Counted from the first letter of the stretch, positions 52,935-62,261 are shown. The stretch is 64,000 nt of DNA from Paenibacillus chitinolyticus NBRC 15660 (GCF_000739915.1 NZ_BBJT01000002.1:434001-498000), one strand, 5' to 3'. The notes: a model not told the origin generated them from the letters alone. Numbers and translations: made by a program.

Positions 52935-54161
52935 TTATAAGTCAGCGGGAAGACTTCCGCCATGCACATGATCCAGAAAGGCGTTTGGACATTTTCCCGT
53001 AAACAGCAGCATCGCTTCATCCAGCATACGTGCGACGGCGACCGGGGAGTATTCCAGCCAGGGATCGGCCGATATGGGATAAATGTTTCCCGAACGGACC
53101 GCTTCGATCGTTTTCCACTCGGGTGAGTGCTGAAGGGCAAGCCAGTAGGCCCTCGACTCCGATTCGGGGCAAACCAGGACGAGAATCCGGCTCGGATCAA
53201 GCGCTCTGATATCTTCCGGGCGGATCGGGGCGGACTGCTTGCCGGATGAAACCTGCCGCAGGTTCAAATCTTTGAAAAGCACATCCTCCATTCCCCGGTT
53301 ACTGTAGGAATACAGCCCCTTGCCGTAAAGCCGCACGATCAGGATCCCGTCATCTCCAAGCGCCGCCTCCGACTGAATCCGGGCCTCATCCGCAAGCTTG
53401 TCGTAGCCCCGGATCCACTGCTCCGCCTCGTCGGTACGTTTCAGGAAAACCGCGATAAGGCGCAAATACTCCCGCCAGCCCAGCTCCTGTGAAGTCGGGA
53501 CAAAAAGAGCGGGCGCGATTTTACCGATCGTATCCTGCTGCTCGTCGCTTAATCCGTCCCCGGCCACGACGGCATCCGGCCTCAGGCGCGCCATCAGATC
53601 CGCATTTTCCTCGAAGGTTCCCGTAACATAAGGGTCCGTCAGCTTCAGCGCGTATCTGATTTTTTTCCGGTACGAGTAGTAATAATGAGCCGTCCACTTG
53701 GGATCGAGCGGAGCCGCCAGCGGCGTCAGGCCAAGGGCGATCAGATACCCGGTCATGTCTGGGGACCAAGCCGCGATCCGGTGTTTCGAACTCCGCGCGA
53801 ACTCCGTAGGTGACATGCCCACTTCCTTTTTAAATTTCCGGCTGAAGTAGTATTCGTCCTTATATCCCACACGCTGGGCGATTTCCCTCAATAGAAGTGG
53901 TTCGGGCTCGGACAAATAACGCTTGGCCCGGTTGATCCTCAAATCGGTCAAATAGTCCATGGCACTCTGGCCGAACGTTTTTTTGAAAAGATCGACAAAA
54001 TATTTCGGACTGACATGAACGCGTTCGGCAAGCTGCCGGACGGTCAACTGCTCGTGATAATGCGAATCCATATACACCCGGATGTCAGTCAGGTATGGTC
54101 TCGTGGCCGCTGCTCGTTCTCCGCGACCTTCGATGCGTGCCGATGATTTGCCCGGCTTCAT
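52935..54161 (-). CDS. Btr-like AraC regulator fused to siderophore-binding domain (2)
   Basis: An ATG at 54161, 7 bp after GAGGGGG, is preferred over one two codons earlier that touches the ribosome binding site. The 408-residue protein has the AraC helix-turn-helix at the N-terminus (about 25-125: HYHEQLTVRQLAERVHVSPKYFVDLFKKTFG ... IAQRVGYKDEYYFSRKFKKEVGMSP). A FepB/FhuD-like domain follows (about 130-400: WSPDMTGYLIALGLTPLAAPLDPKWT). Unlike the first Btr-like protein it lacks the N-terminal sensory region. It likely responds to a siderophore and activates uptake genes. It is preceded by its own Fur box. Confidence 0.85.
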   Translation of the reverse strand: MKPGKSSARIEGRGERAAATRPYLTDIRVYMDSHYHEQLTVRQLAERVHVSPKYFVDLFKKTFGQSAMDYLTDLRINRAKRYLSEPEPLLLREIAQRVGYKDEYYFSRKFKKEVGMSPTEFARSSKHRIAAWSPDMTGYLIALGLTPLAAPLDPKWTAHYYYSYRKKIRYALKLTDPYVTGTFEENADLMARLRPDAVVAGDGLSDEQQDTIGKIAPALFVPTSQELGWREYLRLIAVFLKRTDEAEQWIRGYDKLADEARIQSEAALGDDGILIVRLYGKGLYSYSNRGMEDVLFKDLNLRQVSSGKQSAPIRPEDIRALDPSRILVLVCPESESRAYWLALQHSPEWKTIEAVRSGNIYPISADPWLEYSPVAVARMLDEAMLLFTGKCPNAFLDHVHGGSLPADL

Positions 54162-54236
54162 CTGCATTCCCCCTCATCTGGGATATAGAATAATCGACGT
54201 CGTGATTCGCCTGCTTTTCTCTATTTTAATTTAAAT

Positions 54237-54255
54237 GATAATGATTATCAATGAT
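54237..54255 (-). promoter_or_regulatory. Fur box before the second btr-like gene
   Basis: GATAATGATTATCAATGAT matches the Fur consensus well, 76 bp before the regulator start. It is also just past the end of the WG-repeat gene. Confidence 0.83.
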
Positions 54256-54280
54256 AACAAAAAAAGAAAAACGTCCCGCC

Positions 54281-56785
54281 TCAAGCATGGAACGCTTTCC
54301 AAAATTGTCCCTCCCGGTCGATGATGGCGCCAATCCGGGCAAACGGGATGGTAAAAGTCGGAAAACCTGCGGCATACGGGCCGATTTCGTACGGAAAAAA
54401 ATAGAGATGAAGCGCATTCTCGGTCACAAAGAACGGTTGATCCGGCTTAATGCCCTTATAGCTGTCCGGAAACACATACGCATATTGCGGGTCTTCTTTA
54501 ATCTGCCTGCCCACGATAGCGCTGAGTATGCGGACATAGTCACTTCCCGGTTTAAACAAATCTTTAAGTGCATACATGCGGCCGTTCTCCAGGTTAAGGA
54601 TCGCATACGTTTTGGAAGGCATGCCGTGAGCGGCGCCAAACGGGTATTTGTACCCGGTCAATTCCAGCTCAAGCAGCTTATCTTTGAAAAAAGCGACCTG
54701 GAAATCGCCGGAATACGAATAATCAAGCTTCACGTCTCCGGGAACGGGCTTCACCTGGCTCCATTCCTTCAGTCTGTCGTTGACCGAACGCTGTACCGTC
54801 TCGTCCTTCAGGCCTTCGACCTGCGGGTAATAGACGAGATAGTCGCGGTTCGGCTTATATTTACCTTCTCTTACGAGGTAAGGCGGTCTCAGGGGAATAA
54901 CCGTGTTCTGACGCCAGATAACCTTGCCGGCACGGTTCAGATAAGCCAGCCTGCGATCGGTGTATGCTTTGATCAGTCCTCCCCGCTCGAGCGTGAGTGT
55001 GCCGCTTCCTTCCACTCTCGGATAGCCCGGCGCCGGTTTGCCGCTGCGATCGATGAAATAGGTTTGTTCGGCTTCCGTCACCGAGGCTAACCCGTCCTTG
55101 AAGTCGGAAACCTCGTCGTACAGAAAATCCGACAGCAGCGCTCCGTCCCAGTCCGCGATCGCGTAAACCGAACCGAGGAAAGGCTGTTCGGGATCTATCG
55201 CCCTGCCGAGTGCAAACCGCTTCTCTCCCAAATCGCGGATGTCGTTGTAAGCCGGCTTGATCACATACCGGCCCGCTTTATCGATGACGCCGTATGTCCA
55301 CTTGTAGTCTTCCGACGTACTGACAACGGCACGGCCGTCATGGAACGGCAGTCCCACCGTAAAGGACGGCGCAATAACGACTTTCCCCCGTTCATTGATG
55401 TAGCCGTACTTGCCGCCGGAAGTTTGCTGGAACGCAAGAAGGCCGTCTCCGTGCGGTCCGACGAATGCGTAAGGGTAGGACGCCAGCTTGCGGCCGTCCG
55501 GAGCGATAAGCGCATAGTCGCTGTCGCGGATTTTAACGACGGCCCGGTCGTCGCTAAAATCGTTCGCTTCCTCGAACTGCGCCGGAATCACCTCTCTGCC
55601 CTGTGCATCGAGATAGCCGTATCTGCTCGTTCCGGTATCGCCGCTTCCCCCTTCGGTGACGTAGAAAACGGCTCGCCCGTTCTCCATATTGGCGATGAAC
55701 GGGTAGGCACGACGAGTCAGAACTTTGCCTTTCTCGTCGATCAGCTTGAAGCCTTCGCTGTCGATGACGACCGCCCGGCGCTCCGAAAACGGATTGATCG
55801 AATTGTAAACAGGCCGCACGACAAAGTGCGCCCACCGGTCGATCAGGCCGTATTTCCCGTCCCGTCCGACGACGGCGAGTCCGTTCTGCTGGAAATCCGC
55901 GGCGTCCTCGTAAACCGGCCGGATCGCCAGCCTTCCTTCCGGATCGATGTAGCCCCATTTCAGTCCGGACGTTGTTTTCAATGAAGCGGGATACAGGGCC
56001 GGCATCCGTGCTTGGGGTGATCTGCCGAGCCCGTTCAAAATGTTCAACCGGAGCTCCAGCAGTTTTTCACGCGAAGGATAGGGATTCGGAAAAGACAGCG
56101 CCTTCCGGACCGATACCAGCGCCGCCTCCGGCAGCCCGGCCCGGTACTGGGCGTCCGCCAAGTAGTACCAGTAAAACGTATAATCCGGATGCTGCCGGGT
56201 CATCGCCTCGTAGTACCGGACCACACGCGGAAAATAATAAGGATAAACATCCGGCGCCGGCACAAACGCCCCGCCGCTCCACCTCAGCACCTGGACGCGG
56301 TAGGCTTCTCCCGTATCATGAATCCACAGCGCCACTTCGGCTTTTCCGTTACGCCCGGTAAGACCCGGCATATCCTCTGCTTCGATATAACTGTAGCTCA
56401 TGTCCGCGGGAGCGGCGTCTTTAAGCCCTTCCGGCGTCCATTCGTAAACCGACAGCTTCGACCAAATGGAACCGATCTGCCAGCCTACGAGCAGATTGTT
56501 GAGACCGGCCCGCAGAACGGGGGCGGACGACAGCAGCGTTACGCCGTAACCGGTTCCTTTTACAGTCGCCGCTTTCTGCCAAACGCCGTCCCGGCAAGTC
56601 AATACAAGCAGGTACATTTCACCGTTTAACCGGTAAACCGCCGCAATTTCCGGTATGCCGTCCCCTGTTAAGTCGGCCGAGTGAATCGCGGGTTGTGCGG
56701 CGGGTTTCTCTATCGTCATCAGTTCGGCTCCTTGCGGTAAAAACCCCGATACTAGCGAAGTCACCTGCATCTCGTCAGCCCGCAT
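54281..56785 (-). CDS. WG-repeat (KWG) protein with C-terminal DUF3298-like domain
   Basis: The 834-residue protein has an N-terminal region resembling VCBS/FG-GAP repeats (ADLTGDGIPEIAAVYRLNGE, about 35-190). A short TPR-like helical part follows (YYLADAQYRAGLPEAALVSVRKAL). WG repeats run from about 275 to 620 (LKWGYIDPEGRLAIRPVYEDAADFQQNGLAVVGRDGKYGLIDR and later copies). A C-terminal domain (about 640-834) matches the DUF3298/RsiV-like pattern (YPQVEGL..ETVQRSVNDRLKEW ... YEIGPYAAGFPTFTIPFARI). No signal peptide is evident: the start MRADEMQVTSL follows AAGGAGG. DUF3298 domains are usually extracytoplasmic, so either secretion is unconventional or the protein is cytoplasmic. Function unknown. 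Confidence 0.8.
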   Translation of the reverse strand: MRADEMQVTSLVSGFLPQGAELMTIEKPAAQPAIHSADLTGDGIPEIAAVYRLNGEMYLLVLTCRDGVWQKAATVKGTGYGVTLLSSAPVLRAGLNNLLVGWQIGSIWSKLSVYEWTPEGLKDAAPADMSYSYIEAEDMPGLTGRNGKAEVALWIHDTGEAYRVQVLRWSGGAFVPAPDVYPYYFPRVVRYYEAMTRQHPDYTFYWYYLADAQYRAGLPEAALVSVRKALSFPNPYPSREKLLELRLNILNGLGRSPQARMPALYPASLKTTSGLKWGYIDPEGRLAIRPVYEDAADFQQNGLAVVGRDGKYGLIDRWAHFVVRPVYNSINPFSERRAVVIDSEGFKLIDEKGKVLTRRAYPFIANMENGRAVFYVTEGGSGDTGTSRYGYLDAQGREVIPAQFEEANDFSDDRAVVKIRDSDYALIAPDGRKLASYPYAFVGPHGDGLLAFQQTSGGKYGYINERGKVVIAPSFTVGLPFHDGRAVVSTSEDYKWTYGVIDKAGRYVIKPAYNDIRDLGEKRFALGRAIDPEQPFLGSVYAIADWDGALLSDFLYDEVSDFKDGLASVTEAEQTYFIDRSGKPAPGYPRVEGSGTLTLERGGLIKAYTDRRLAYLNRAGKVIWRQNTVIPLRPPYLVREGKYKPNRDYLVYYPQVEGLKDETVQRSVNDRLKEWSQVKPVPGDVKLDYSYSGDFQVAFFKDKLLELELTGYKYPFGAAHGMPSKTYAILNLENGRMYALKDLFKPGSDYVRILSAIVGRQIKEDPQYAYVFPDSYKGIKPDQPFFVTENALHLYFFPYEIGPYAAGFPTFTIPFARIGAIIDREGQFWKAFHA

Positions 56786-57008
56786 AGGCGATCCTCCTTT
56801 TTCCCCTTGCTTCGCCTAATCGTATGCGTTCCTCCAGTAGATATGCTTGCAAACGGTGAAATTCGTTTGGGATAAGTTTGGCGGGGGCGGCCGCCACCTC
56901 ACAATCTTAGAAGATATGTAGGGGCCTTGCGGACACGGCGGAATTCGGTGTACAATCGCTTCAAGTTTTTAAACCACAGCCAATCTTCGAAAAATAAGAG
57001 GAACTTCC
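56786..57008. other. Divergent intergenic region
   Basis: This region separates the divergent WG-repeat and phosphodiesterase genes. It holds a promoter for the latter (see entry) and a GC-rich patch at 56880-56900. Nothing else is recognisable. Confidence 0.5.
56927..56956 (+). promoter_or_regulatory. Probable promoter of the glycerophosphodiesterase gene
   Basis: TTGCGG, an 18-bp spacer and TACAAT lie about 50 bp before the start codon. Confidence 0.45.
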
Positions 57009-57992
57009 ATGAAAAAAATCAAGCGCATTCTAAAAAGTAAATTTTTCCTTTTTGCCGCCCTGCTTCTGGTTTTCTTTTATGTCAATAACAGCTCCCTTTT
57101 CGTCAAAAGGGAGGCGGGCGCTCCCTACCTCCTCGCCCATCGGGGACTTGCGCAAACCTTCACCATGGAGAACATCGCAAACGACACGTGCACAGCCGAA
57201 CGGATTTATCCGCCCGAGCATCCTTATCTGGAAAATACGATTCCCTCTATGGAAGCGGCTTTTCAAGCGGGTGCGGACAGTGTGGAGCTGGATATCAAAC
57301 CGACTAAAGACGGTCAGTTTGCCGTTTTTCACGACTGGACCCTGGATTGCCGAACCCCGGCCGCCGGTAAAACCAGTGACTACACGATGGCGCAGCTGAA
57401 AGAACTGGATATCGGCTACGGCTATACCCCCGATCACGGGAAGACGTATCCTTTTCGCGGCAAAGGAACAGGGCTCATGCCTTCTCTGGGGGAAGTGCTC
57501 AAGTTATTTCCCGACCGTTCCTTTCTGATTCATATCAAAAGTAATGATGCCGCAGAAGGAAAACAACTGGCCGATTTTCTGTCCGTACGGCCCAAAGAAC
57601 AAGTGGAGCGGCTTACCGTCTACGGGGGTGACGAACCTATTGACGCGTTAAAGGCGGAGCTTCCCGGTATACGGGTGATGTCGTTGGCCACGATGAAAAG
57701 CTGTCTGATCCCTTACATAGCCGCAGGCTGGACAGGTTACATACCTTCGGCATGCGAGCGGACACAGCTGCACATTCCGGAGAAAATCGCGCCGTGGTTG
57801 TGGGGCTGGCCGGACAAATTTTTGAACCGGATGGACGAGGCAAACACCCGCGTTATAGTTGTCGGGGGAGACGGCAGCGACTTTTCCAGCGGCTTCGATT
57901 CCCCTGAAGACGTCAAACGGCTGCCCTCCGGCTATAGCGGCGGAATCTGGACGAACCGCATAGACAGAATCGCTCCGCTTTACGGAAAATAA
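57009..57992 (+). CDS. Glycerophosphodiester phosphodiesterase family protein
   Basis: The 327-residue protein has an N-terminal membrane segment (FFLFAALLLVFFYV, about 11-26) and a GDPD TIM barrel. Active-site motifs are LLAHRG, the acidic VELDIKPTKDG and VFHDWTLD. The family hydrolyses glycerophosphodiesters to glycerol-3-phosphate and an alcohol with a Ca2+/Mg2+ ion. The anchor places the catalytic part outside, where it could act on lipid head groups or teichoic acid pieces. The variant SRNTxPS motif reads LENTIPSMEAAF, as in normal GDPDs. AGAGG precedes the ATG. Confidence 0.87.
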   Translation: MKKIKRILKSKFFLFAALLLVFFYVNNSSLFVKREAGAPYLLAHRGLAQTFTMENIANDTCTAERIYPPEHPYLENTIPSMEAAFQAGADSVELDIKPTKDGQFAVFHDWTLDCRTPAAGKTSDYTMAQLKELDIGYGYTPDHGKTYPFRGKGTGLMPSLGEVLKLFPDRSFLIHIKSNDAAEGKQLADFLSVRPKEQVERLTVYGGDEPIDALKAELPGIRVMSLATMKSCLIPYIAAGWTGYIPSACERTQLHIPEKIAPWLWGWPDKFLNRMDEANTRVIVVGGDGSDFSSGFDSPEDVKRLPSGYSGGIWTNRIDRIAPLYGK

Positions 57993-58032
57993 GGTTATGG
58001 CAGCGCAAGGCGAACTGCCGGGCCGCATAAGC

Positions 58033-58076
58033 AAAAAAAAGAACCGGTCCCCTTGAAAGGGGCCGGTTCTTTTCTT
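58033..58076. terminator. Bidirectional terminator between GDPD and dihydroxyacetone kinase genes
   Basis: AAGAACCGGTCCCCTT pairs with AAGGGGCCGGTTCTT (one mismatch), with A-run before and T-run after. It serves the two convergent genes. Confidence 0.92.
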
Positions 58077-58109
58077 TACTATCTCGTAAGGACGGTATCC
58101 TTCCTTCGA

Positions 58110-59873
58110 TTATTTAAGCGCTTTGGCGAGGCCGGTGAAAATAACCCCCAACGCATGCGCTCCCGCATCGGGATAGCCGATACTCCGCTCGCCGACGGTT
58201 CCCGCTCTGCCCATCCGGGCGACAATCGCTTCCGTCTTCTTCGCTCCCTCTACCGCAGCCTCTGCAGCCGCGGCTCCGGCAGATCTCAGGTCCGTGCCTG
58301 CGGCGGCACTCGCTTCCCACGAGTCGGCGTAAGGAACAAGCGCATCGATCAGCGTCTTGTCACCGACTACCGCTCCCCTGCCGAACGACCTTTCTCCCGT
58401 GTCCTGAATTCCTTTGACCGCAGCTTGCAGCATTCCAGCGATATCCGTCGCATCCAGACCGGCTTTGCCACGGACGTTTCTGCCCGCCGCCCGGAAAGCC
58501 GATCCCCAGATCGGGCCGGAAGCGCCGCCGCAGTGCTCCATTATAATCAGGGAGCAGCCATCCAGAAACGATCCGATGTCCGAAGCCCGGTCGGTTAGTT
58601 CGTTCCATTCCGTTTTCAACTGCTTAAAGCCTTTTGCAACGCTCATTCCGAAATCGCCGTCTCCCGCATGCGCGTCCAGCTCGCAGAACTGCACCTCATT
58701 TTCGATAATGATTTCACTCATCGTATCGATCAGATAGATCATATTATCCAGAGACAGCCTTTCGTTATGAATAACGGCGCTCTCTTCCGGAGTCACAACG
58801 CTAAAGGAAATCGGCTTGTCCCCGTACGCCTCCTCATCAGGAGCGACTGCCGTCCAGCTTAGAGGCTCTGTATATTCACGGACAGTGAGGGCCGGTGTAT
58901 CGCACTCCGCGCGGAGCAGATTTTTCAGCTCGTCGTCCAGCTTCATGAGGGTGAGCGAGGCGCCTTCCATATCGATGCTAGTCATGTAATTGCCGACTAG
59001 CGTTTTATATACGGCAACATTCCGCGAGGCGAGTTCCCTTTGAACGGAATGGTTCAGCAGATACAGCTCCTGCAGCGGAGTGCCGCCGAACCCGTTGACC
59101 AGCACCGCCACTTCCGGCGCATTATCTTCGTCTTCGGGCAGACTCTGCAGCAGCTCGGCTACCATTCTGCGGGCCAGGTCATCGGCCGTAAGCACACTTT
59201 CACGCCGGATACCGGGTTCGCCGTGGATGCCTACCCCGTACTCCATTTCATTCTCTTCCATGGAGAAAGTCGGGCTGCCTTTGGCCGGCACCGTGCACGA
59301 CGACAAAGCGAATCCGATGCTTTTCGTACGGTCCACGGCCTTCTGTGCCGCCTGCTTTACCTGCTCCAGGGACATCCCCGCTTCCGCGGCGGCGCCCGCT
59401 ATTTTATGTACGAGAACCGTTCCGGCAACGCCTCTTCTCCCGACGGTGTATAAGCTGTCCTCTACGGCAATATCGTCGTCCACTTTCACAAAATCGACTT
59501 GTATGCCGTCTTCGCCCGCAAGATGCGCCGCGTTTTTAAAGTTCATGATGTCGCCGCTGTAATTTTTGATAATGAGCAGCGTTCCCTTCCGGCCGGCGGT
59601 TGAACGGATCGCCTGGTACACCTGTATCTGGGACGGAGAAGCGAAAACATCGCCGCAGACCGCGGCATCCAGCATCCCTTTGCCCACGAATCCCGCATGC
59701 GCCGGTTCGTGCCCGCTTCCCCCGCCGCTGATCAGCGTCACTTTATCGGGACGGATCGTTTTTTTGCGGATAATCGTATATTTACGGTCAAACTCCAGAT
59801 TCGGATGAGCGAGCACAAAACCGCTGCACATCTCTTTAACCAGGTTTTCCGGCTTGTTCATAATCTTCTTCAT
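58110..59873 (-). CDS. Dihydroxyacetone kinase, fused DhaK-DhaL
   Basis: Translation starts at the ATG at 59873 (MKKIMNKPENLVKEMCSGF), behind GAGGAG. The 587-residue protein joins a DhaK domain (about 1-330) to a DhaL domain (about 385-587). DhaK has LISGGGSGHEPAHAGFVGKGMLDAAVCGDVFASP and the covalent-substrate His in GIHGEPGIRR; DhaL has the Asp cluster DAHAGDGDFGMSVAKGF. The fusion is typical of ATP-dependent, not PTS-dependent, kinases that phosphorylate dihydroxyacetone. No DhaM gene is nearby, which fits ATP use. It may supply glycerol catabolism next to the phosphodiesterase, though they are convergent. Confidence 0.9.
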   Translation of the reverse strand: MKKIMNKPENLVKEMCSGFVLAHPNLEFDRKYTIIRKKTIRPDKVTLISGGGSGHEPAHAGFVGKGMLDAAVCGDVFASPSQIQVYQAIRSTAGRKGTLLIIKNYSGDIMNFKNAAHLAGEDGIQVDFVKVDDDIAVEDSLYTVGRRGVAGTVLVHKIAGAAAEAGMSLEQVKQAAQKAVDRTKSIGFALSSCTVPAKGSPTFSMEENEMEYGVGIHGEPGIRRESVLTADDLARRMVAELLQSLPEDEDNAPEVAVLVNGFGGTPLQELYLLNHSVQRELASRNVAVYKTLVGNYMTSIDMEGASLTLMKLDDELKNLLRAECDTPALTVREYTEPLSWTAVAPDEEAYGDKPISFSVVTPEESAVIHNERLSLDNMIYLIDTMSEIIIENEVQFCELDAHAGDGDFGMSVAKGFKQLKTEWNELTDRASDIGSFLDGCSLIIMEHCGGASGPIWGSAFRAAGRNVRGKAGLDATDIAGMLQAAVKGIQDTGERSFGRGAVVGDKTLIDALVPYADSWEASAAAGTDLRSAGAAAAEAAVEGAKKTEAIVARMGRAGTVGERSIGYPDAGAHALGVIFTGLAKALK

Positions 59874-59971
59874 CGCTTTCGCTCCTCTCGTTGGCTTATT
59901 AAAAGAATAGGCCTGCCGAATTACGCAGGTAGTCACGATTCGATTGCGAGTCCTGAACGCCTGCGGTAGAA

Positions 59972-60397
59972 TCAGTTCCCTTCGACGAGATTTTTGAGTG
60001 CAGAGAGCACCGGTGAAACCTCTTCGTCTTCCGTTACCCCGCTGCCGGCGTCCGGACGGTTATCCGTTTTCTCGATCGTCAGCGTAGTCCAGCCCCCTTC
60101 ATCCTCCAAAAGATAGCTCATGACGAAGTAATTTTCCGGCTTGTCTTCCAAACCGGGGCGTGGAGCGAAAAGCGTATACCGGATCAGCCGGTCAGGCACG
60201 ATTTCCTGTACGGTTCCCCACTGCTCGAAAACTTGCCCCTCCCACTCGTTACGGAAACGAATTTCGCCTCCAGACTGCCAGTCCGTCACAAGCTCGCTTC
60301 CATACTGCCACTGCTTCACGAGTTCGGGGCGGGTAAGCGCGTCCCATACGTTACCTGCGGGTGCGCCGATTTTGATGCGGGAAATTTCCTTGGCCAT
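59972..60397 (-). CDS. SRPBCC/AHSA1-domain protein
   Basis: The 141-residue START-like fold protein has the activator-of-Hsp90/CalC pattern: SRIKIGAPAGNVWDALTRPELVKQW, then GGEIRFRNEWEG and a C-terminal helix LSALKNLVEG. The family binds hydrophobic ligands; specific functions are mostly unknown. GGAGGAG precedes the ATG. It lies 98 bp upstream of the dihydroxyacetone kinase start on the same strand, with no terminator between, so co-transcription is possible. Confidence 0.8.
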   Translation of the reverse strand: MAKEISRIKIGAPAGNVWDALTRPELVKQWQYGSELVTDWQSGGEIRFRNEWEGQVFEQWGTVQEIVPDRLIRYTLFAPRPGLEDKPENYFVMSYLLEDEGGWTTLTIEKTDNRPDAGSGVTEDEEVSPVLSALKNLVEGN

Positions 60398-60678
60398 CCT
60401 TTCTCCTCCTTAAATAGCCGCCTTACCCATAAACGGGCAGAAAGCCCTCGCCGGGTTCCAAAACCTTTGTGAACGCTGCCGGTTGGGTCCATGGGTTGTC
60501 GGCAAGCATTTATATGCTGCTATTATACCAATTCCGCCCTGTATTCTGTCCAGCAAAGCGGGGCCGCATGGCGCCCGGTTTTTCATGTACTTTTCGGGTA
60601 AAAGAACGTACGACACATGAAACGAAGACTTTCAGACGCTCGTACTAGTAAAATCTAGTAAAATAGGAGCTGCCCGCA

Positions 60679-61599
60679 ATGAATAAAGCACAGCCTTATC
60701 TGGAAGCCATCCGGCAGCGTTATCCCGAGCTGCCGCTGGACACGGCCGAAAAAATCGGGGCCGGGCAAAACAACGACGTTTGGCTCATAAACGGCCGGCT
60801 GATTTTCCGGTTCCCCAAATATGAATCGGCCATCCGAGACATGGAGAGAGAAGTCGCTTTCCTGCTTTATGCGGCGGATCATGTATCGTTGGAAATTCCG
60901 CGACCGGTTTTTATCCATACATGCCCCTCACTTAAAGAACTCCCTTTCATCGGGTACAACAAAATCGAGGGAGAACCGCTAGAAGCCGATCTTTTGCAGG
61001 CCGAGGCGTCGAATGATTCTCAAGAGGAACACGTTCCGAATGAAGCATTTCTGCGTCATATAGCCGGACAACTCGATGATTTCTTGCAAGAATTGCATGG
61101 ACTGGACCCGAAGGATCTGGCGTGTGCGCAGCGTGAACCCGGGTATGACGGCTACCGCGAATGGTCGGATATGTATGAACGCATCCAAAGCCGGCTTTAT
61201 CCCTGCATGAAACAGGGCGCGCGTGCTTGGACAGACCGGCATTTCTCCGCGTTTCTCGGCTGCAAAGCGAACTTCGAAATCACCCCTTCGCTCATTCACG
61301 GGGATTTCGGGACTTCGAATATTTTGTACGAGCCCGTATCCAAACGGGTAAGCGGAATTCTCGATTTCGGCTCGGCCGGCATGGGAGATCCGGCAGTCGA
61401 TTATGCGGCTTTACTTGCCTCCTACGGGGAATCTTTCTTCCGGCTTGTTCTGGTTAAAAACCCGAAAGCCCGCGAAATGCTGAGCCGGATAATCTTTTAC
61501 AAGGGAACGTTTGCCCTGCAGGAAGCGCTGTTCGGCGTGGAAAACGAGGATCCCGAGGCGCTGAAGAGCGGACTGGAAACGCTGGAAGCGCTGGAGTGA
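60679..61599 (+). CDS. Aminoglycoside phosphotransferase (APH) family kinase
   Basis: The 306-residue protein has APH/ChoK fold motifs: IGAGQNNDVWLINGRLIFRFPK (nucleotide loop and Lys), IHGDFGTSNILYE (catalytic Asp, with Phe for the usual Leu) and ILDFGSAGMGDPAVDYA (metal Asp). It is closest in pattern to APH(2'')-like proteins, but small-molecule kinases of many kinds share it. A resistance role cannot be assigned from sequence. TAGGAG lies before the ATG, and two tandem CTAGTAAAAT repeats (60645-60664) just before that. Confidence 0.82.
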   Translation: MNKAQPYLEAIRQRYPELPLDTAEKIGAGQNNDVWLINGRLIFRFPKYESAIRDMEREVAFLLYAADHVSLEIPRPVFIHTCPSLKELPFIGYNKIEGEPLEADLLQAEASNDSQEEHVPNEAFLRHIAGQLDDFLQELHGLDPKDLACAQREPGYDGYREWSDMYERIQSRLYPCMKQGARAWTDRHFSAFLGCKANFEITPSLIHGDFGTSNILYEPVSKRVSGILDFGSAGMGDPAVDYAALLASYGESFFRLVLVKNPKAREMLSRIIFYKGTFALQEALFGVENEDPEALKSGLETLEALE

Positions 61600-61648
61600 A
61601 GCCAATAAGGCATTTTCAATGGTTGAGATCAGCCGTTTCCGCCACAAA

Positions 61649-61682
61649 AAAAAGAAGAACCTGAGAAAGGTTCTTCTTTTTT
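61649..61682. terminator. Terminator between APH-type gene and unassigned gene
   Basis: AAGAAGAACCT and AGGTTCTTCTT form a perfect stem, with A-run before and T-run after. It serves both convergent genes. Confidence 0.92.
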
Positions 61683-61722
61683 AATGAAGCTTTTCGCTAA
61701 TTTTCTGAGCAGCCGAATCTCA

Positions 61723-62187
61723 TTATAACTTCATGTCTTGCTCCTTTGATTGAATAAAATAAATATTCCCATCTTCGTACTTATAATAGCCGACATTGAA
61801 TTGTTCAAGATCAATTAAATCTTTAAACGTATTCGGTAACTTATAATGCCAATCTATTGATTTAAGCTTATGAGGAAAATTGTCGCCGTTCGGGTTGGGT
61901 GTATGAATATAAACGGCATCCAAACCCGCGTCTTGTTCATGGATGCATATCCAGCTTTGAGAAGGCTTTTCAATTCGTTCCAGCCTCTTTAATAAAATAT
62001 TGTACAGCGCAAGATGGGCTTTAATATGTTCTCTTCTAAGCTTTAAGCTATGTTCTCCAGTCCCGCAAAAATCGAGATGGAAATGCCAAAAATCAAACCA
62101 AGATTCGTTATCCGGTTGTAAATAAAAGTCGTTAACCTTCTTCCATAAATGGCGGAAGTATCTTTTCTTTCCCCGAAATTTTTTCAT
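61723..62187 (-). CDS. Unassigned 154-aa cytoplasmic protein
   Basis: The protein is rich in aromatic residues and Lys (KKFRGKKRYFRHLWKKVNDFYLQPDNESWFDFWHFHLDF) with no signal or membrane segment. A middle helix region (REHIKAHLALYNILLKRLERI) is followed by a beta-rich C-terminus. It is visibly AT-richer than its neighbours, suggesting a separate origin. No ribosome binding site of good quality stands before the ATG. I do not recognise the family. Confidence 0.6.
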   Translation of the reverse strand: MKKFRGKKRYFRHLWKKVNDFYLQPDNESWFDFWHFHLDFCGTGEHSLKLRREHIKAHLALYNILLKRLERIEKPSQSWICIHEQDAGLDAVYIHTPNPNGDNFPHKLKSIDWHYKLPNTFKDLIDLEQFNVGYYKYEDGNIYFIQSKEQDMKL

Positions 62188-62261
62188 AGTTAATATCCAT
62201 TTTCATAGAGGTATCAACCAACCATTCTACCCGCAGTCAGGGTCGCAGCTATCGCAGTCTG

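Noticed and set aside
54237-54255. Fur control of the WG-repeat gene
   Set aside because: The box lies past the end of that gene, not before its start; it belongs to the downstream btr-like gene.
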